Assembly: GCF_013116745.1 (NCBI RefSeq)
Contig: NZ_JABFOE010000005.1
Span: 62,001-126,000 of the forward strand
From: Arthrobacter sp. 260
GTDB taxonomy: Bacteria > Actinomycetota > Actinomycetes > Actinomycetales > Micrococcaceae
Direction of reading: 5' to 3'
Length of the DNA stretch: 64,000 bases
The translations under genes were made by a program, and so were the position numbers. Of the stretch, positions 51,028-58,768 are shown piece after piece. The stretch's first letter is position 1, and each line of letters starts with the position of its first letter. The notes under the pieces were generated by a model. The model was not told the DNA's origin, did no database searches, and was given only the letters and a program-made list of their open reading frames with translations.

Positions 51028-53301
51028 ATGGGGACAATACCTATCGGCTCAAACAACTGGGTCACCATCGACGGCAATACTGCGGTGGCGACTGTCGCTG
51101 ACATCGCCGCAATCGTGGTTTCCGGTGACGCTTCCGTGGCGACAGCTAAGGGTGAAGCGGTCGCAGGAGACGCGGACACCCTAGCCGCTGCTGCTGTGGA
51201 CGCCCAGAACAGGGTCAACATTGCGAAGGCTGAGGCGGGCGACTACTCGGATTTCCGGGATGACATCATCCGCACCGAGGCGATCACGCAGGCCGGGGTC
51301 TACACCGACCAGGAGACGGCGAAGGAGCGGGTACGGCTGACTCAGGTGGAGTCCACCAACACGAACCAGGGATCCACGCTCAACAACCACGACATCCGGT
51401 TGGAAGCTGTGGAGGCTCTCGGCGGGCTCGCACCCGGTAGCCTTTCAGATGCAACGATGGCTTCCATTGCTGCTTCGGCTGGGACACAGTTCGCAACCGA
51501 ACTGACCAGCCAGATCGTCGGGTCGCTCCCTGTAGTGGTCACTAATGAACCCACAGGTGGAACCGACACGGCAATGCTGAACGCCGTACTCGCGGCCAAC
51601 GCGGGCAAAATGGTGCAACTCCGCGCCGGCCGAACCTACATCATCAACGATCAACTCAACGTACCTAGCGGGACGACGTTCGACCTTAACGGTTCAACCA
51701 TCGATGCCACAAGCATTCCAGCAGCCACCGCGTTGGGACAGCGCACAGCGTTCCGCACCGAGGGCTCGCTAAACTCCGCGCTGCCAATTTCGGCAGCTCT
51801 TGCTCAGGGGTCGCGAACAGTTACGGGGATCAGCAGCACAACAACCCTTTCGCCCGGCGACCTCGTGTTGATGGCTAATGACGAGTCGCCGGTGCCAGGG
51901 ATGACCCGCTCGGACCGCGACAAGGGTGAGCTCAATGTCATTAAGTCGGTGGACTCGGGGACTCAGGCAACTCTTTTTATTGGCTCCCTTTTCGCTTACG
52001 GGAATACTGGGTTCAATCTGAGGAAGGTAAACCCGACGAAGGACGTGCGTGTTTCCGATGGCGAGGTATTGCTAGGTGGCGTGGGGTCAGGACACTGCGG
52101 ATTGCAAGCTCGATATGGAAGAAACATCTATTTCGAGAATATGCGTGTGGACGGCGCCGAAGACACAGCCGTCAACTTCCGCACCGTCTGGAACGGACAA
52201 GTGCGAGGCGGCAACATTGAGAACTCCACGAGCTCAGCCACACTTGGCACGACCGGATACGGCGTGTCCATCGTGGAGGGATCAAGGTTCTGCGACGCCG
52301 AACGCGTCGAATTCAAGAACTGCAGACACTTCATAACAGGCGGCGGCTTCTGGCCGGCGTCGAACATCGACATCAACGACTGTTTCGGAATCGGTTCGCT
52401 CAACGCCGCCTACGACACCCACGAGTCGTGCTTCTACTGGCGTCTGCGGAAAAACAAGGCGCTTGCTTGCGCGGCAGGCTTTGGTATGCGAGGGCAGTTC
52501 ATCGAAGTCGATGACAACTATGTCTTCGATTCCCCAGGGCTTGGTTACTCAGCACGTACTTTCGACGGTGTTACTGAGCAGCGCGGTATTTCCTTCCGAC
52601 GCAACACTGCGGTTCGGTGTGCTGGCGGAGGTATCGCATTTGAGGGTATGGCTATCGGGGCCGAACCAAACTGCCTGAAGATCGACGGGGAGGCAACCGA
52701 TAACATCATCACGGATTGCGGAACGCCAACCGTAGATGGGGTCGTTTTGCGCCACTTCGACGGGATGAGGGCGTGGGGTAACACTATCCTCAGGTCGGGC
52801 CGCAACGGCATCAACATAATCGGGCTTGTAGGGACACCATCGAAGAATCTGCAAATCGGGCCGCAGCGAATCCTTGACTCCGGAAGGCATGGAATCGAGA
52901 TTGCGAATGTTGACGATGGTGCTGTCAGTGGCGCGGGAGGGGAGATTCGAGGCACGGTGAATAGCGGGATGAATATCACCAACTGCAACAGGTTTAACTA
53001 CACCACCCCCACCATCCGGAACCCTGGGCAAGCCGGCGTGAATATCGTCGGCGGGTCAGGCCACTGCTTCTCGAACCCTTCGATAAGCGGTGGCCTCAAC
53101 GCGGGCTACGACGCGATTCGAGTGAGCGGAAGTGGTGACTTTTCAGTGATCGGCGGAAACCTAGGTTCCTCGCGGCACGCTGTGTATTCGACCGCCACAG
53201 AGAACGTCATTCTTCAAGGGGTGAATATGCGTGGAGCAGCTAGCGGCCCCAGGTTTATCGTGGAGGCCGTCAATAAGGCGGTAAGCGGCAACCTGATCTG
53301 A
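51028..53301 (+). CDS. Tail fibre / tailspike with right-handed beta-helix
   Basis: A 757-residue receptor-binding protein. The N-terminal 150 residues are helical and Ala-rich with a likely trimeric coiled coil (TKGEAVAGDADTLAAAAVDA, then RLTQVESTNTNQGSTLNNHD). From about 180 onward it has pectate-lyase-like parallel beta-helix repeats (for example VDGAEDTAVNFRTVWNGQVR, RNTAVRCAGGGIAFEGMAIG, SGRHGIEIANVDDGAVSGAG). It may cleave or bind surface polysaccharide. AGAGAGG lies 10 nt before the ATG at 51028; an upstream ATG at 50968 lies inside the previous gene. Confidence 0.86.
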   Translation: MGTIPIGSNNWVTIDGNTAVATVADIAAIVVSGDASVATAKGEAVAGDADTLAAAAVDAQNRVNIAKAEAGDYSDFRDDIIRTEAITQAGVYTDQETAKERVRLTQVESTNTNQGSTLNNHDIRLEAVEALGGLAPGSLSDATMASIAASAGTQFATELTSQIVGSLPVVVTNEPTGGTDTAMLNAVLAANAGKMVQLRAGRTYIINDQLNVPSGTTFDLNGSTIDATSIPAATALGQRTAFRTEGSLNSALPISAALAQGSRTVTGISSTTTLSPGDLVLMANDESPVPGMTRSDRDKGELNVIKSVDSGTQATLFIGSLFAYGNTGFNLRKVNPTKDVRVSDGEVLLGGVGSGHCGLQARYGRNIYFENMRVDGAEDTAVNFRTVWNGQVRGGNIENSTSSATLGTTGYGVSIVEGSRFCDAERVEFKNCRHFITGGGFWPASNIDINDCFGIGSLNAAYDTHESCFYWRLRKNKALACAAGFGMRGQFIEVDDNYVFDSPGLGYSARTFDGVTEQRGISFRRNTAVRCAGGGIAFEGMAIGAEPNCLKIDGEATDNIITDCGTPTVDGVVLRHFDGMRAWGNTILRSGRNGINIIGLVGTPSKNLQIGPQRILDSGRHGIEIANVDDGAVSGAGGEIRGTVNSGMNITNCNRFNYTTPTIRNPGQAGVNIVGGSGHCFSNPSISGGLNAGYDAIRVSGSGDFSVIGGNLGSSRHAVYSTATENVILQGVNMRGAASGPRFIVEAVNKAVSGNLI

Positions 53302-53340
53302 TCGCACAAATTTACTAATATCCAGCGAGGCGATCACTGA

Positions 53341-53366
53341 AGCACCCCTAGTGGGTGCCATTTTTA
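53341..53366 (+). terminator. Terminator after the tail fibre, punctuation motif copy 2
   Basis: GCACCC-CTAGT-GGGTGC followed by CATTTTTATGCCC. Confidence 0.8.
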
Positions 53367-53439
53367 TGCCCGATTTGTGCTACCGGCCTGAACCCGGTGA
53401 CTGCTACCCATCGTTCAACCACTAAGGCAAGGAAGGTCT

Positions 53440-53865
53440 ATGCGCCTGAAACCATACGGCCCGCGAGGGGTGGCGATGCTGTTCCTCGCAGCACTGGCCC
53501 TCACGAGAGCCTTCGCTTACCTGCAGCCGAGCTCACCGGCATTCACCCCGTCAATCCTCACCGAGTGGGTCATCCCTATCTGGGTGTGGGGAATCCTCTG
53601 GCTCGGCACTGCGATCCACCTGACCATCGCCGCTTGCAGGATGAACCACGCCCTTGCTTTGGCGGCCATCCAATCGATGTCCCTGCTGTGGGCGATCGTC
53701 TACATCATCGCCGCCTGGAACCGGGCAATAGTCGATGGACTCTTCATGGCGTCTGGCACGATCATCACCGCGGTCGTCTACATTTGCTTCGCCGGCCTCA
53801 TCTACTGCCTCTCCAAAATGGTGAACCTCTCCCGCAAGGACTTCGAGGTGAGGGCGCATGGATAG
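53440..53865 (+). CDS. Four-helix membrane protein of the lysis cassette
   Basis: A 141-residue membrane protein with about four transmembrane helices (VAMLFLAALALTRAFAYL; IPIWVWGILWLGTAIHLTIA; ALALAAIQSMSLLWAIVYII; GTIITAVVYICFAGLIYCLS). The role is unknown; position beside the endolysin suggests a holin-like or accessory lysis protein. AAGGAAGG lies 5-6 nt before the ATG. It overlaps the next gene by 8 nt. Confidence 0.8.
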   Translation: MRLKPYGPRGVAMLFLAALALTRAFAYLQPSSPAFTPSILTEWVIPIWVWGILWLGTAIHLTIAACRMNHALALAAIQSMSLLWAIVYIIAAWNRAIVDGLFMASGTIITAVVYICFAGLIYCLSKMVNLSRKDFEVRAHG

Positions 53866-54238
53866 CTGGGGAACGATCATCACCGGGGTCCTCGCCCTCA
53901 TCGGTGTGGGCCTCGGCACCTGGGCGACCTACAAGCGCGGCAAACAGTCTGACAAAGTCACCGCGACCGTGTCGAGGGAGGCCAACGCGATCACCTGGTC
54001 ACAACAGCTCCTCGACCGTTTGGAGAACGTAGAGAAGGAAGTCGAGAAGCTCCGCACCGATCTGAACAAGGTCACCCGCACGTTCTCCACGGCGATCAAC
54101 TTCATTGAGCGGCTCATGCTGTGGGCGATCGATGGGTGCAAGGGCCCAATGCCTGTTGTCCCCAGGACGTTGATTGAGCATCTTGACCCGGGTCTGGTGG
54201 ATGAGCACCAGCGTCAGCAGTCCCACCCAAAAGCCTGA
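53858..54238 (+). CDS. Single-pass membrane protein with coiled coil
   Basis: A 126-residue protein with one N-terminal membrane helix (IITGVLALIGVGLGTWATYK) and a coiled coil (QLLDRLENVEKEVEKLRTDL, then NKVTRTFSTAINF). The layout resembles actinophage DUF2746-type or spanin-like proteins, but the assignment is uncertain. It is coupled by overlap to the four-helix protein. Confidence 0.78.
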   Translation: MDSWGTIITGVLALIGVGLGTWATYKRGKQSDKVTATVSREANAITWSQQLLDRLENVEKEVEKLRTDLNKVTRTFSTAINFIERLMLWAIDGCKGPMPVVPRTLIEHLDPGLVDEHQRQQSHPKA

Positions 54239-54262
54239 CAGGTCTCACCAGGCACAATCCCA

Positions 54263-54288
54263 GCTCCGCATAGTCGGAGCATTTTTTA
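54263..54288 (+). terminator. Hairpin plus T-run, punctuation motif copy 3
   Basis: GCTCCG-CATAGT-CGGAGC followed by ATTTTTTATGCCC. It stands before the endolysin gene, and GAAAGGCG follows as its ribosome binding site, as after copy 1. Confidence 0.72.
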
Positions 54289-54310
54289 TGCCCTCTGAAA
54301 GGCGTCCACC

Positions 54311-55243
54311 ATGACTGTCCTAAAGCGCCACCCGGTAGACCGACCATCAATCAGCCAACGCTTCGCCGCCCTCAGCAATCGCGGGAGCCACCTCGGGGTG
54401 GACTATCGCCCCGACTACCCAGGGCAAACCGACTTCCCTGTGTACGCGGCGCACGACGGGTATGTGGTGTTCGCGAAAGACGGTCCCCACTCCTACGGCA
54501 ACCCGTGGGAGCAGATCCCGGGCAATGGCAACAATGGCCGGTCGGTCATCCTGCAAGCAGTGGCACCACACCAAGCGTGCGCCACGTCCTACAACCACCT
54601 CGGGAACATTGCCGTCCGAGAGGGCCAGTGGGTCACCGCCGGCACGTTCCTCGGCTACATGGGCTGGTCGGGCTTTGTTATCCCCGCTGACCCGAATGGG
54701 ACGCACCTACACTTCGAGCTGTTCATCGACTACGGCAACGGCCAGTACCCCGCAGGAACCAGCTACGGACGGGTCAACCCGCTTGACTACTTCGCCATCG
54801 AAACCATCGTCCCAGTTGCACCGGGGCCAGGTGGCGGATCCGGCACCACCAAACCGACAACCCCAGCACCCCAGAAACCGAAAGAGTGGTACGAAATGCC
54901 AATCCCCCAGACAGACCTCGACAAGATCACCCGCGACCTCCTGCACCAGCAGGTCCCGCTCAACAAGGGCGACAAGGCCTACCCGGCAGGCTTCAGCCTA
55001 TCCGTGGAGTACCTGCTGTTCGATGCCCGGCGTCTGGCTCAGCAGAACGCGTCCCAGCTCGCATCACAGTCCGCCCAGATCAAGGGACTTATCGGAGCGA
55101 TTGCCGCCATCTCAAAAGGTGAACCTTTCGATGAAGCCAAGCTCCTCGCCGGGGTGAAGTCCGCGGCCGAGGCCGGTGTGAAGAACGCGGTCGACTCAAT
55201 CGAGAAGACCGAGACCACGACCGTCACCATTAAGGAAGGCTGA
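54311..55243 (+). CDS. Endolysin, M23-type peptidase
   Basis: Cuts peptide cross-links of the cell wall to free progeny. It has 310 residues. The N-terminal M23/LytM domain carries the zinc ligands His27 and Asp31 (GSHLGVDYRPD), His96 (SYNHLGNI) and the HLHFE motif (His132 and His134). A Gly/Pro/Thr linker (about 174-195) leads to a C-terminal helical region (LAQQNASQLASQSAQIKGLI), perhaps for cell-wall binding or oligomerisation. No signal peptide is present, so release needs the holin. GAAAGGCG precedes the ATG. Confidence 0.9.
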   Translation: MTVLKRHPVDRPSISQRFAALSNRGSHLGVDYRPDYPGQTDFPVYAAHDGYVVFAKDGPHSYGNPWEQIPGNGNNGRSVILQAVAPHQACATSYNHLGNIAVREGQWVTAGTFLGYMGWSGFVIPADPNGTHLHFELFIDYGNGQYPAGTSYGRVNPLDYFAIETIVPVAPGPGGGSGTTKPTTPAPQKPKEWYEMPIPQTDLDKITRDLLHQQVPLNKGDKAYPAGFSLSVEYLLFDARRLAQQNASQLASQSAQIKGLIGAIAAISKGEPFDEAKLLAGVKSAAEAGVKNAVDSIEKTETTTVTIKEG

Positions 55244-55245
55244 CC

Positions 55246-55629
55246 ATGGACGCCCTCGCAACCGTTCTCACGGCCGTCCTGACCATCGTCTCGCCGTTGG
55301 CGATCGCCTACCAGAAGAAATCCAGCTGGTCGACGCTGCTTAGGACGGCGGTCCCGATCATCGTCTCCCTGGTCATCGCCCTCGCCTACCTCTGGTACAC
55401 CGGCGGTATCGTCGCGGGTGAAGACATCATCGCGGTCATCCTCGCGGTCTACGGACTGCAGCAGCTCGCCTACACCACGTTCCTCCGCTGGTGGGCTGGA
55501 CTCCTGGAGAAGCACAACGACCCTGCGCGACAGGCCGATCAGGCGGCGGTGAGCGAACCTGCCGAGTTCGTGAACCTGGACGCCGATCAGTTGCGTGTAC
55601 GCGAGGACCCTAGTCGGCCTGACCTGTAG
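55246..55629 (+). CDS. Holin
   Basis: A 127-residue membrane protein that starts 2 nt after the endolysin stop. It has about three membrane helices (LATVLTAVLTIVSPLAIAYQ; LLRTAVPIIVSLVIALAYLW; DIIAVILAVYGLQQLAYTTF) and a charged cytosolic tail, typical of holins. AAGGAAGG precedes the ATG. A strong terminator follows. Confidence 0.87.
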   Translation: MDALATVLTAVLTIVSPLAIAYQKKSSWSTLLRTAVPIIVSLVIALAYLWYTGGIVAGEDIIAVILAVYGLQQLAYTTFLRWWAGLLEKHNDPARQADQAAVSEPAEFVNLDADQLRVREDPSRPDL

Positions 55630-55651
55630 GCATGGGTTTGACGAACTGTTA

Positions 55652-55694
55652 ATGGCCCCCATCACCCCATCAGGGGTGGTGGGGGCCATTTTTC
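55652..55694 (+). terminator. Strong terminator after the lysis cassette
   Basis: A 17-bp stem (ATGGCCCCCATCACCCC with its complement, one G-U pair) with an ATCA loop, followed by TTTTT. It ends the late operon. Confidence 0.93.
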
Positions 55695-55804
55695 GTCGAG
55701 GATCTATGCACTTCGCTTCATCGGAGGCATACTGGTTTTGCGAGGGGGTCGGACGCTTAACCCAGGGTCCCCCGTCGGGGCATGGTGCTGTGACCACCTG
55801 CCCA

Positions 55805-55848
55805 CTGGGCGGAGCCGGACGGCCCCAAACAGTTCCGGCTCCGCCCAG
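55805..55848. repeat. GC hairpin element, copy 1
   Basis: CTGGGCGGAGCCGG and CCGGCTCCGCCCAG, a perfect 14-bp stem, with a 16-nt loop containing GGCCCC. Copy 2 is at 56609-56649. Confidence 0.8.
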
Positions 55849-55922
55849 CCACCCTCGTCAACAATCTCCGATTCTGGGTAAAATCCTTAAGTCCAAACTG
55901 ATACGAGCGATCGGGGCAAGTC

Positions 55923-56174
55923 ATGAGTGAGTCCAGCCGCCTTTTACCGGAGGATCCTTTTCCAGAGGATCTCAGCGAGTTAGAGAAGGTTGAGGTCGAG
56001 GTGTTAAACAGCCGAGTCCACCGTGAATTAGACGCCGAGTACTTCGAAGACGACGGCCCGCAACCAGCGACACAGGACCGATTAGAAGAGATCCAGGAAG
56101 AGCTGGACCGCCGTGACGGGGTCGGACCGCAACGGGAATCCGTTACTCGCGAGACCGGTGAAAGTGTCGCCTAA
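55923..56174 (+). CDS. Small acidic phage protein
   Basis: I do not recognise this 83-residue protein. It is strongly acidic and helical (LSELEKVEVEVLNSRVHREL, then QDRLEEIQEELDRRDGVGPQ), perhaps a coiled coil. It is isolated between the late terminator and the HTH cluster. GGGGCAAG lies before the ATG. Confidence 0.6.
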   Translation: MSESSRLLPEDPFPEDLSELEKVEVEVLNSRVHRELDAEYFEDDGPQPATQDRLEEIQEELDRRDGVGPQRESVTRETGESVA

Positions 56175-56311
56175 CCGCGCTCCTACTCAACCCACCTGGC
56201 TTAGTCGGCCTTTAGGCCTATCTAAAGTCTGGTGTCCGGGTGTACCGTATCCACATCGATAGACACACCATCGTTTTCGGCCGCTATCGTGCGATGGCAG
56301 TGTTCGAGGAT

Positions 56312-56346
56312 AGCCCTCATCCCCAGGGGCAGGGGTGAGGGCTTTT
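56312..56346 (+). terminator. Terminator downstream of the small acidic protein gene
   Basis: GCCCTCA-TCCCC pairs with GGGG-TGAGGGC and is followed by TTTTC. Confidence 0.72.
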
Positions 56347-56608
56347 CGTCGACTAAACACCTTTTGGGGGCGTTCGGCTGTTCCTTTTCATGTACGTTTC
56401 GCCCTATACTTTCGGCAGGCTTACATCCCCCAGACCCCGGGGTGTAAGTCCAAAAAGGGGTTTGAAATACCGCCAAAGTTTAGGCCAGACGCGACCAAAC
56501 TCTTGCTCTGTACAACCAGCTTTACCCCGGGCATACTGGTGCCCGAGGGGTGGCCATCCGAAGGTGAGCCTGTCCCTTCTGGGTTCGGCGATCCGACCGC
56601 TGGACCAG

Positions 56609-56649
56609 CTGGGCGGGGTCGGTGGCCCCCACAAGCCGGCTCCGCCCAG
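56609..56649. repeat. GC hairpin element, copy 2
   Basis: CTGGGCGGGGTCGG and CCGGCTCCGCCCAG, paired throughout if G-U is allowed, with a 13-nt loop containing GGCCCCC. The right arm is identical to that of copy 1. Confidence 0.75.
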
Positions 56650-56736
56650 CCCTCACAAGGCAGACGAAGGTTCGCCTTTTCTTCCTCCCCCGACTGTCAA
56701 GGTATTTTGTCGCCAGCCGGGAGTACCCTCCTGGAC

Positions 56737-57027
56737 ATGGCGCACAAGTTTCACGGTGACAGCTGGAGCCTCGCCCCCGGCACCCGCAACTGGACCCCAC
56801 CCCTACAGGTGGAGGAACCAGATCCCGCCGTCGTGCACACCACCGACAAGACAATCCCCCTCTGGGCCGACCTCGCTTACCCCGATGGCCACACAGCGAC
56901 AGCCAAAGGTTTTGCCCAGGCATGGACACGTGAAGTGGTCCGGATCCAATGGGTCGAGAACAGCCTTCCCCGGTACGCCTGGGTGGCTGTAGGCCAAGTT
57001 CGACGACGAACACTGAGTGGGCGGTAA
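56737..57027 (+). CDS. Small phage protein (unknown), leaderless-type start
   Basis: A 96-residue protein of unknown function (MAHKFHGDSWSLAPGTRNWT, then PLWADLAYPDGHTATAKGFA), with a C terminus rich in aromatic residues (RYAWVAVGQVRRR). The ATG at 56737 has TACCCT 7 nt upstream and no ribosome binding site, the pattern shared with the HTH genes that follow. The reading frame is open further upstream, but without coding signs. Confidence 0.6.
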   Translation: MAHKFHGDSWSLAPGTRNWTPPLQVEEPDPAVVHTTDKTIPLWADLAYPDGHTATAKGFAQAWTREVVRIQWVENSLPRYAWVAVGQVRRRTLSGR

Positions 57028-57038
57028 GCTAACGCTTC

Positions 57039-57254
57039 ATGAGCCGATCTCTTTCAACTGAAGAACTTGCCCAACGCTGGGGTCGGCGACAGGCCTGGAT
57101 TACCGGCGAGGCACGGCGAGGCGGAATCCCTGGAGCATGGAAACTAGGTCACCTATGGCGGTTTTCCCTTCCAGAAATTGAAGCATTCGAAGTAGCGCAG
57201 CAAACGCCGAGCATCTTCGCACTCAGTAAAGGTGCAGCGGCACGGCGACGGTAG
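57039..57254 (+). CDS. Small HTH DNA-binding protein 1
   Basis: A 71-residue HTH protein of excisionase/MerR type: LSTEELAQRWGRRQAWITGE followed by AWKLGHLWRFSLPEIEAFEV. A -10-like TAAGCT (57025-57030) lies 8 nt before the ATG, with no ribosome binding site, which suggests a leaderless mRNA. It belongs to the group of five such genes beside attR. Confidence 0.75.
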   Translation: MSRSLSTEELAQRWGRRQAWITGEARRGGIPGAWKLGHLWRFSLPEIEAFEVAQQTPSIFALSKGAAARRR

Positions 57255-57299
57255 GACCGATCTTCCCAAACTTCGGATGAGGCATCTGCCGGGAAATCT

Positions 57300-57758
57300 T
57301 CAGGATCGGCAGGTCGCGAAATGGTCCAGCCCCTCGGCTTCTCCTGCGACTGCTGCGCGTTGCCTGATGTGGTCGCGAATGGCCTCCACGTCCTCCTTCG
57401 AGAGAGTGATCCTGTTCCGCTCTAGCCGTGTGCAGATGCCTGTTTGTCGGCACAAGCGGCGGAGAGTAGTCGGCTTCAATCCCAGTTCTGGTGCGACATC
57501 CTCGGGTGTGCGAAATACTTTTCCGGCCGCCGACGTTTCCATGGACGTTGCAATAGTGGTGCCGCTGTCATGCCTTCTTTGGAGTGTCGCCGGAAGGCCC
57601 AGCAGCCAGCCTTCCAAGTCATGGTGAAGGATGATTTGCTCCTCGCAAACGAAGCGTGCGACTAGGATTCCGTCACTCACTTGCTGGTCGATAGTGCGAA
57701 CACTACAACCACACGCCTCTGCGGCTTCCTCCAGTGTGTAAGCGAGCTTAAATGCCAT
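57300..57758 (-). CDS. Double-HTH DNA-binding protein
   Basis: A 152-residue protein with two excisionase-like HTH modules. Module 1 is KLAYTLEEAAEACGCSVRTI, related to the 57855 and 58371 proteins. Module 2 is TPEDVAPELGLKPTTLRRLC. A Ser/Thr-rich linker separates them. TAGGAT (complement of 57766-57771) lies 7 nt before the ATG and there is no ribosome binding site. It may bind two sites at once, as excisionases or directionality factors do; the role is unproven. Confidence 0.74.
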   Translation of the reverse strand: MAFKLAYTLEEAAEACGCSVRTIDQQVSDGILVARFVCEEQIILHHDLEGWLLGLPATLQRRHDSGTTIATSMETSAAGKVFRTPEDVAPELGLKPTTLRRLCRQTGICTRLERNRITLSKEDVEAIRDHIRQRAAVAGEAEGLDHFATCRS

Positions 57759-57854
57759 GCTTGAAATCCTAGGCCGGAAACGTACAAGAGGCAGCGGGCG
57801 GGGTTTAGCACCGACACCGTCCGGTAATGCCCGCTGCTACTGAAGACCTACTGA

Positions 57855-58040
57855 TTATGTGACGTATTCACTCGGTAGGGAATCAAACCACGCTTTGAGT
57901 TCGTCCGCCCCGATGACTGGTCTGCTGGTTGGGTATCTGGCCACGAGGTTCCCGGCTTTGATGTGCGCTCGGATTACGTTGTGACTTACCCCGTAAGCGG
58001 CTGCAGCTTCGGGGATAGTGTAGGCGAGTTTTGAGGTCAT
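57855..58040 (-). CDS. Small HTH DNA-binding protein 2
   Basis: A 61-residue HTH protein (KLAYTIPEAAAAYGVSHNVI) with the segment AHIKAGNLVARYPTSRPVIG, shared with the 58371 protein. TAGGGT (complement of 58048-58053) lies 7 nt before the ATG. Its promoter is back-to-back with that of the 58095 gene, 27 bp apart, so the two may share an operator. Confidence 0.74.
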   Translation of the reverse strand: MTSKLAYTIPEAAAAYGVSHNVIRAHIKAGNLVARYPTSRPVIGADELKAWFDSLPSEYVT

Positions 58041-58094
58041 ATCGACAACCCTAAGGCGACCTCAACGGTGCAGCCAGAGGTAGGCTCACTGAGC

Positions 58095-58340
58095 ATGACT
58101 TCACCTTCAGCCAACCTGACCGCAGCAGACATCGCCGAGAGATTGAACGTGGACGTAGAAACGGTTCGTCGTATGTGCCGGACGGGCATATGGTCTGCAA
58201 CCAGGATCGGCAGGCTCTACCGTTTCACCGAAGACCAGTACCTCAGCATCATTGACCCCAAGCAGGCACCCGGCCCGACACAACAGCGACGGCGAACACA
58301 GCAACGCGAGAACATAGACCGGTTGTTCCGCAATCACTAA
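58095..58340 (+). CDS. Small HTH DNA-binding protein 3
   Basis: An 81-residue HTH protein (LTAADIAERLNVDVETVRRM followed by SATRIGRLYRFTEDQYLSII), basic at its C terminus. TAGGCT (58081-58086) lies 8 nt before the ATG at 58095, which is preferred to an upstream GTG at 58068. It is divergent from the 57855 gene. Confidence 0.72.
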   Translation: MTSPSANLTAADIAERLNVDVETVRRMCRTGIWSATRIGRLYRFTEDQYLSIIDPKQAPGPTQQRRRTQQRENIDRLFRNH

Positions 58341-58370
58341 GCGTCCGATCTCAACAATAGGATCGACGGT

Positions 58371-58601
58371 ATGAGCGAAGAATTGATGCGCGAGCGAAGC
58401 GACAAGATTGCGTACAACATCCAAGAAGCTGCGGCCGCGGTCGGCTGCAGCGCTGATACCCTCCGAGCACACATCAAAGCCGGCTACCTTATCGCCCGTT
58501 ACCCGACATCGCGCCCGGTCATTGTTCGGGAGGAGCTGATAGCTTGGCTGAGTTCCCTGCCGTCGGAGCCTAAGGGGGGTCACGGCCCAGTAAGCCTGTA
58601 A
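58371..58601 (+). CDS. Small HTH DNA-binding protein 4, next to the arm sites
   Basis: A 76-residue HTH protein, a paralogue of the 57855 product: both read AHIKAG, ARYPTSRPVI, EL, AW and SLPSE in register. TAGGAT (58358-58363) lies 7 nt before the ATG. Its stop codon is a few bases from the AGTCCGCA arm repeats, so it is the best-placed candidate for the excisionase. Confidence 0.76.
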   Translation: MSEELMRERSDKIAYNIQEAAAAVGCSADTLRAHIKAGYLIARYPTSRPVIVREELIAWLSSLPSEPKGGHGPVSL

Positions 58602-58604
58602 GAG

Positions 58605-58630
58605 GTTTAGTCCGCAGAAAGTCCGCACGA
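58605..58630 (+). promoter_or_regulatory. Candidate integrase arm-type sites, right end
   Basis: AGTCCGCA at 58609-58616 and 58620-58627, again 11 bp apart, in the same context (GGTTTAGTCCGCAG) as at attL. It lies about 100 bp inside the attR core. Confidence 0.6.
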
Positions 58631-58730
58631 GGTCCAAAACAGGGCTGATCTAGCCAACCACTGACAACGCCGAAAACCCCTAAAACAAGCGGATCTCAGC
58701 ACCTACCAACACCCTGCAATAACCCCTGGT

Positions 58731-58757
58731 GAGTTCGAGCTCTACTACGGCGTCTAG
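58731..58757 (+). repeat. attR core (27 bp)
   Basis: Exact copy of 20326-20352. It looks like the end of glnA without the gene. Host sequence resumes right after it. Confidence 0.95.
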
Positions 58758-58768
58758 TCTCTAGATGG

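Larger units (their letters stand above)
56175..56736. other. Non-coding stretch with terminator and hairpin element
   Basis: Over 560 bp I find no supportable gene; ORFs on either strand lack a ribosome binding site and coding character. It holds a terminator (56312-56346) and copy 2 of the GC hairpin (56609-56649). TGGTGT at about 56230 and ACACCA at about 56264 form a spaced inverted pair. It is probably a regulatory or RNA-coding region. Confidence 0.5.
20326..58757. mobile_element. Complete integrated temperate siphophage, about 38.4 kb
   Basis: Bounded by a 27-bp perfect direct repeat (20326-20352 and 58731-58757) made of the 3' end of glnA. Inside are an integrase, repressor, replication genes, a full head and tail cluster in usual siphophage order, a frameshifted tail chaperone, a lysis cassette and a small-HTH right arm. 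No structural gene looks broken, so it may be inducible. Accessory leftward genes (Fic, 201-aa protein) interrupt the rightward early region. Base composition is somewhat lower in GC than the host arms, most clearly at 20.5-26 kb and 30.5-33.2 kb. Confidence 0.96.

Noticed and set aside
56222-56476. Leftward 84-codon ORF in the right non-coding stretch
   Set aside because: No RBS, runs through a terminator hairpin, composition not coding-like.
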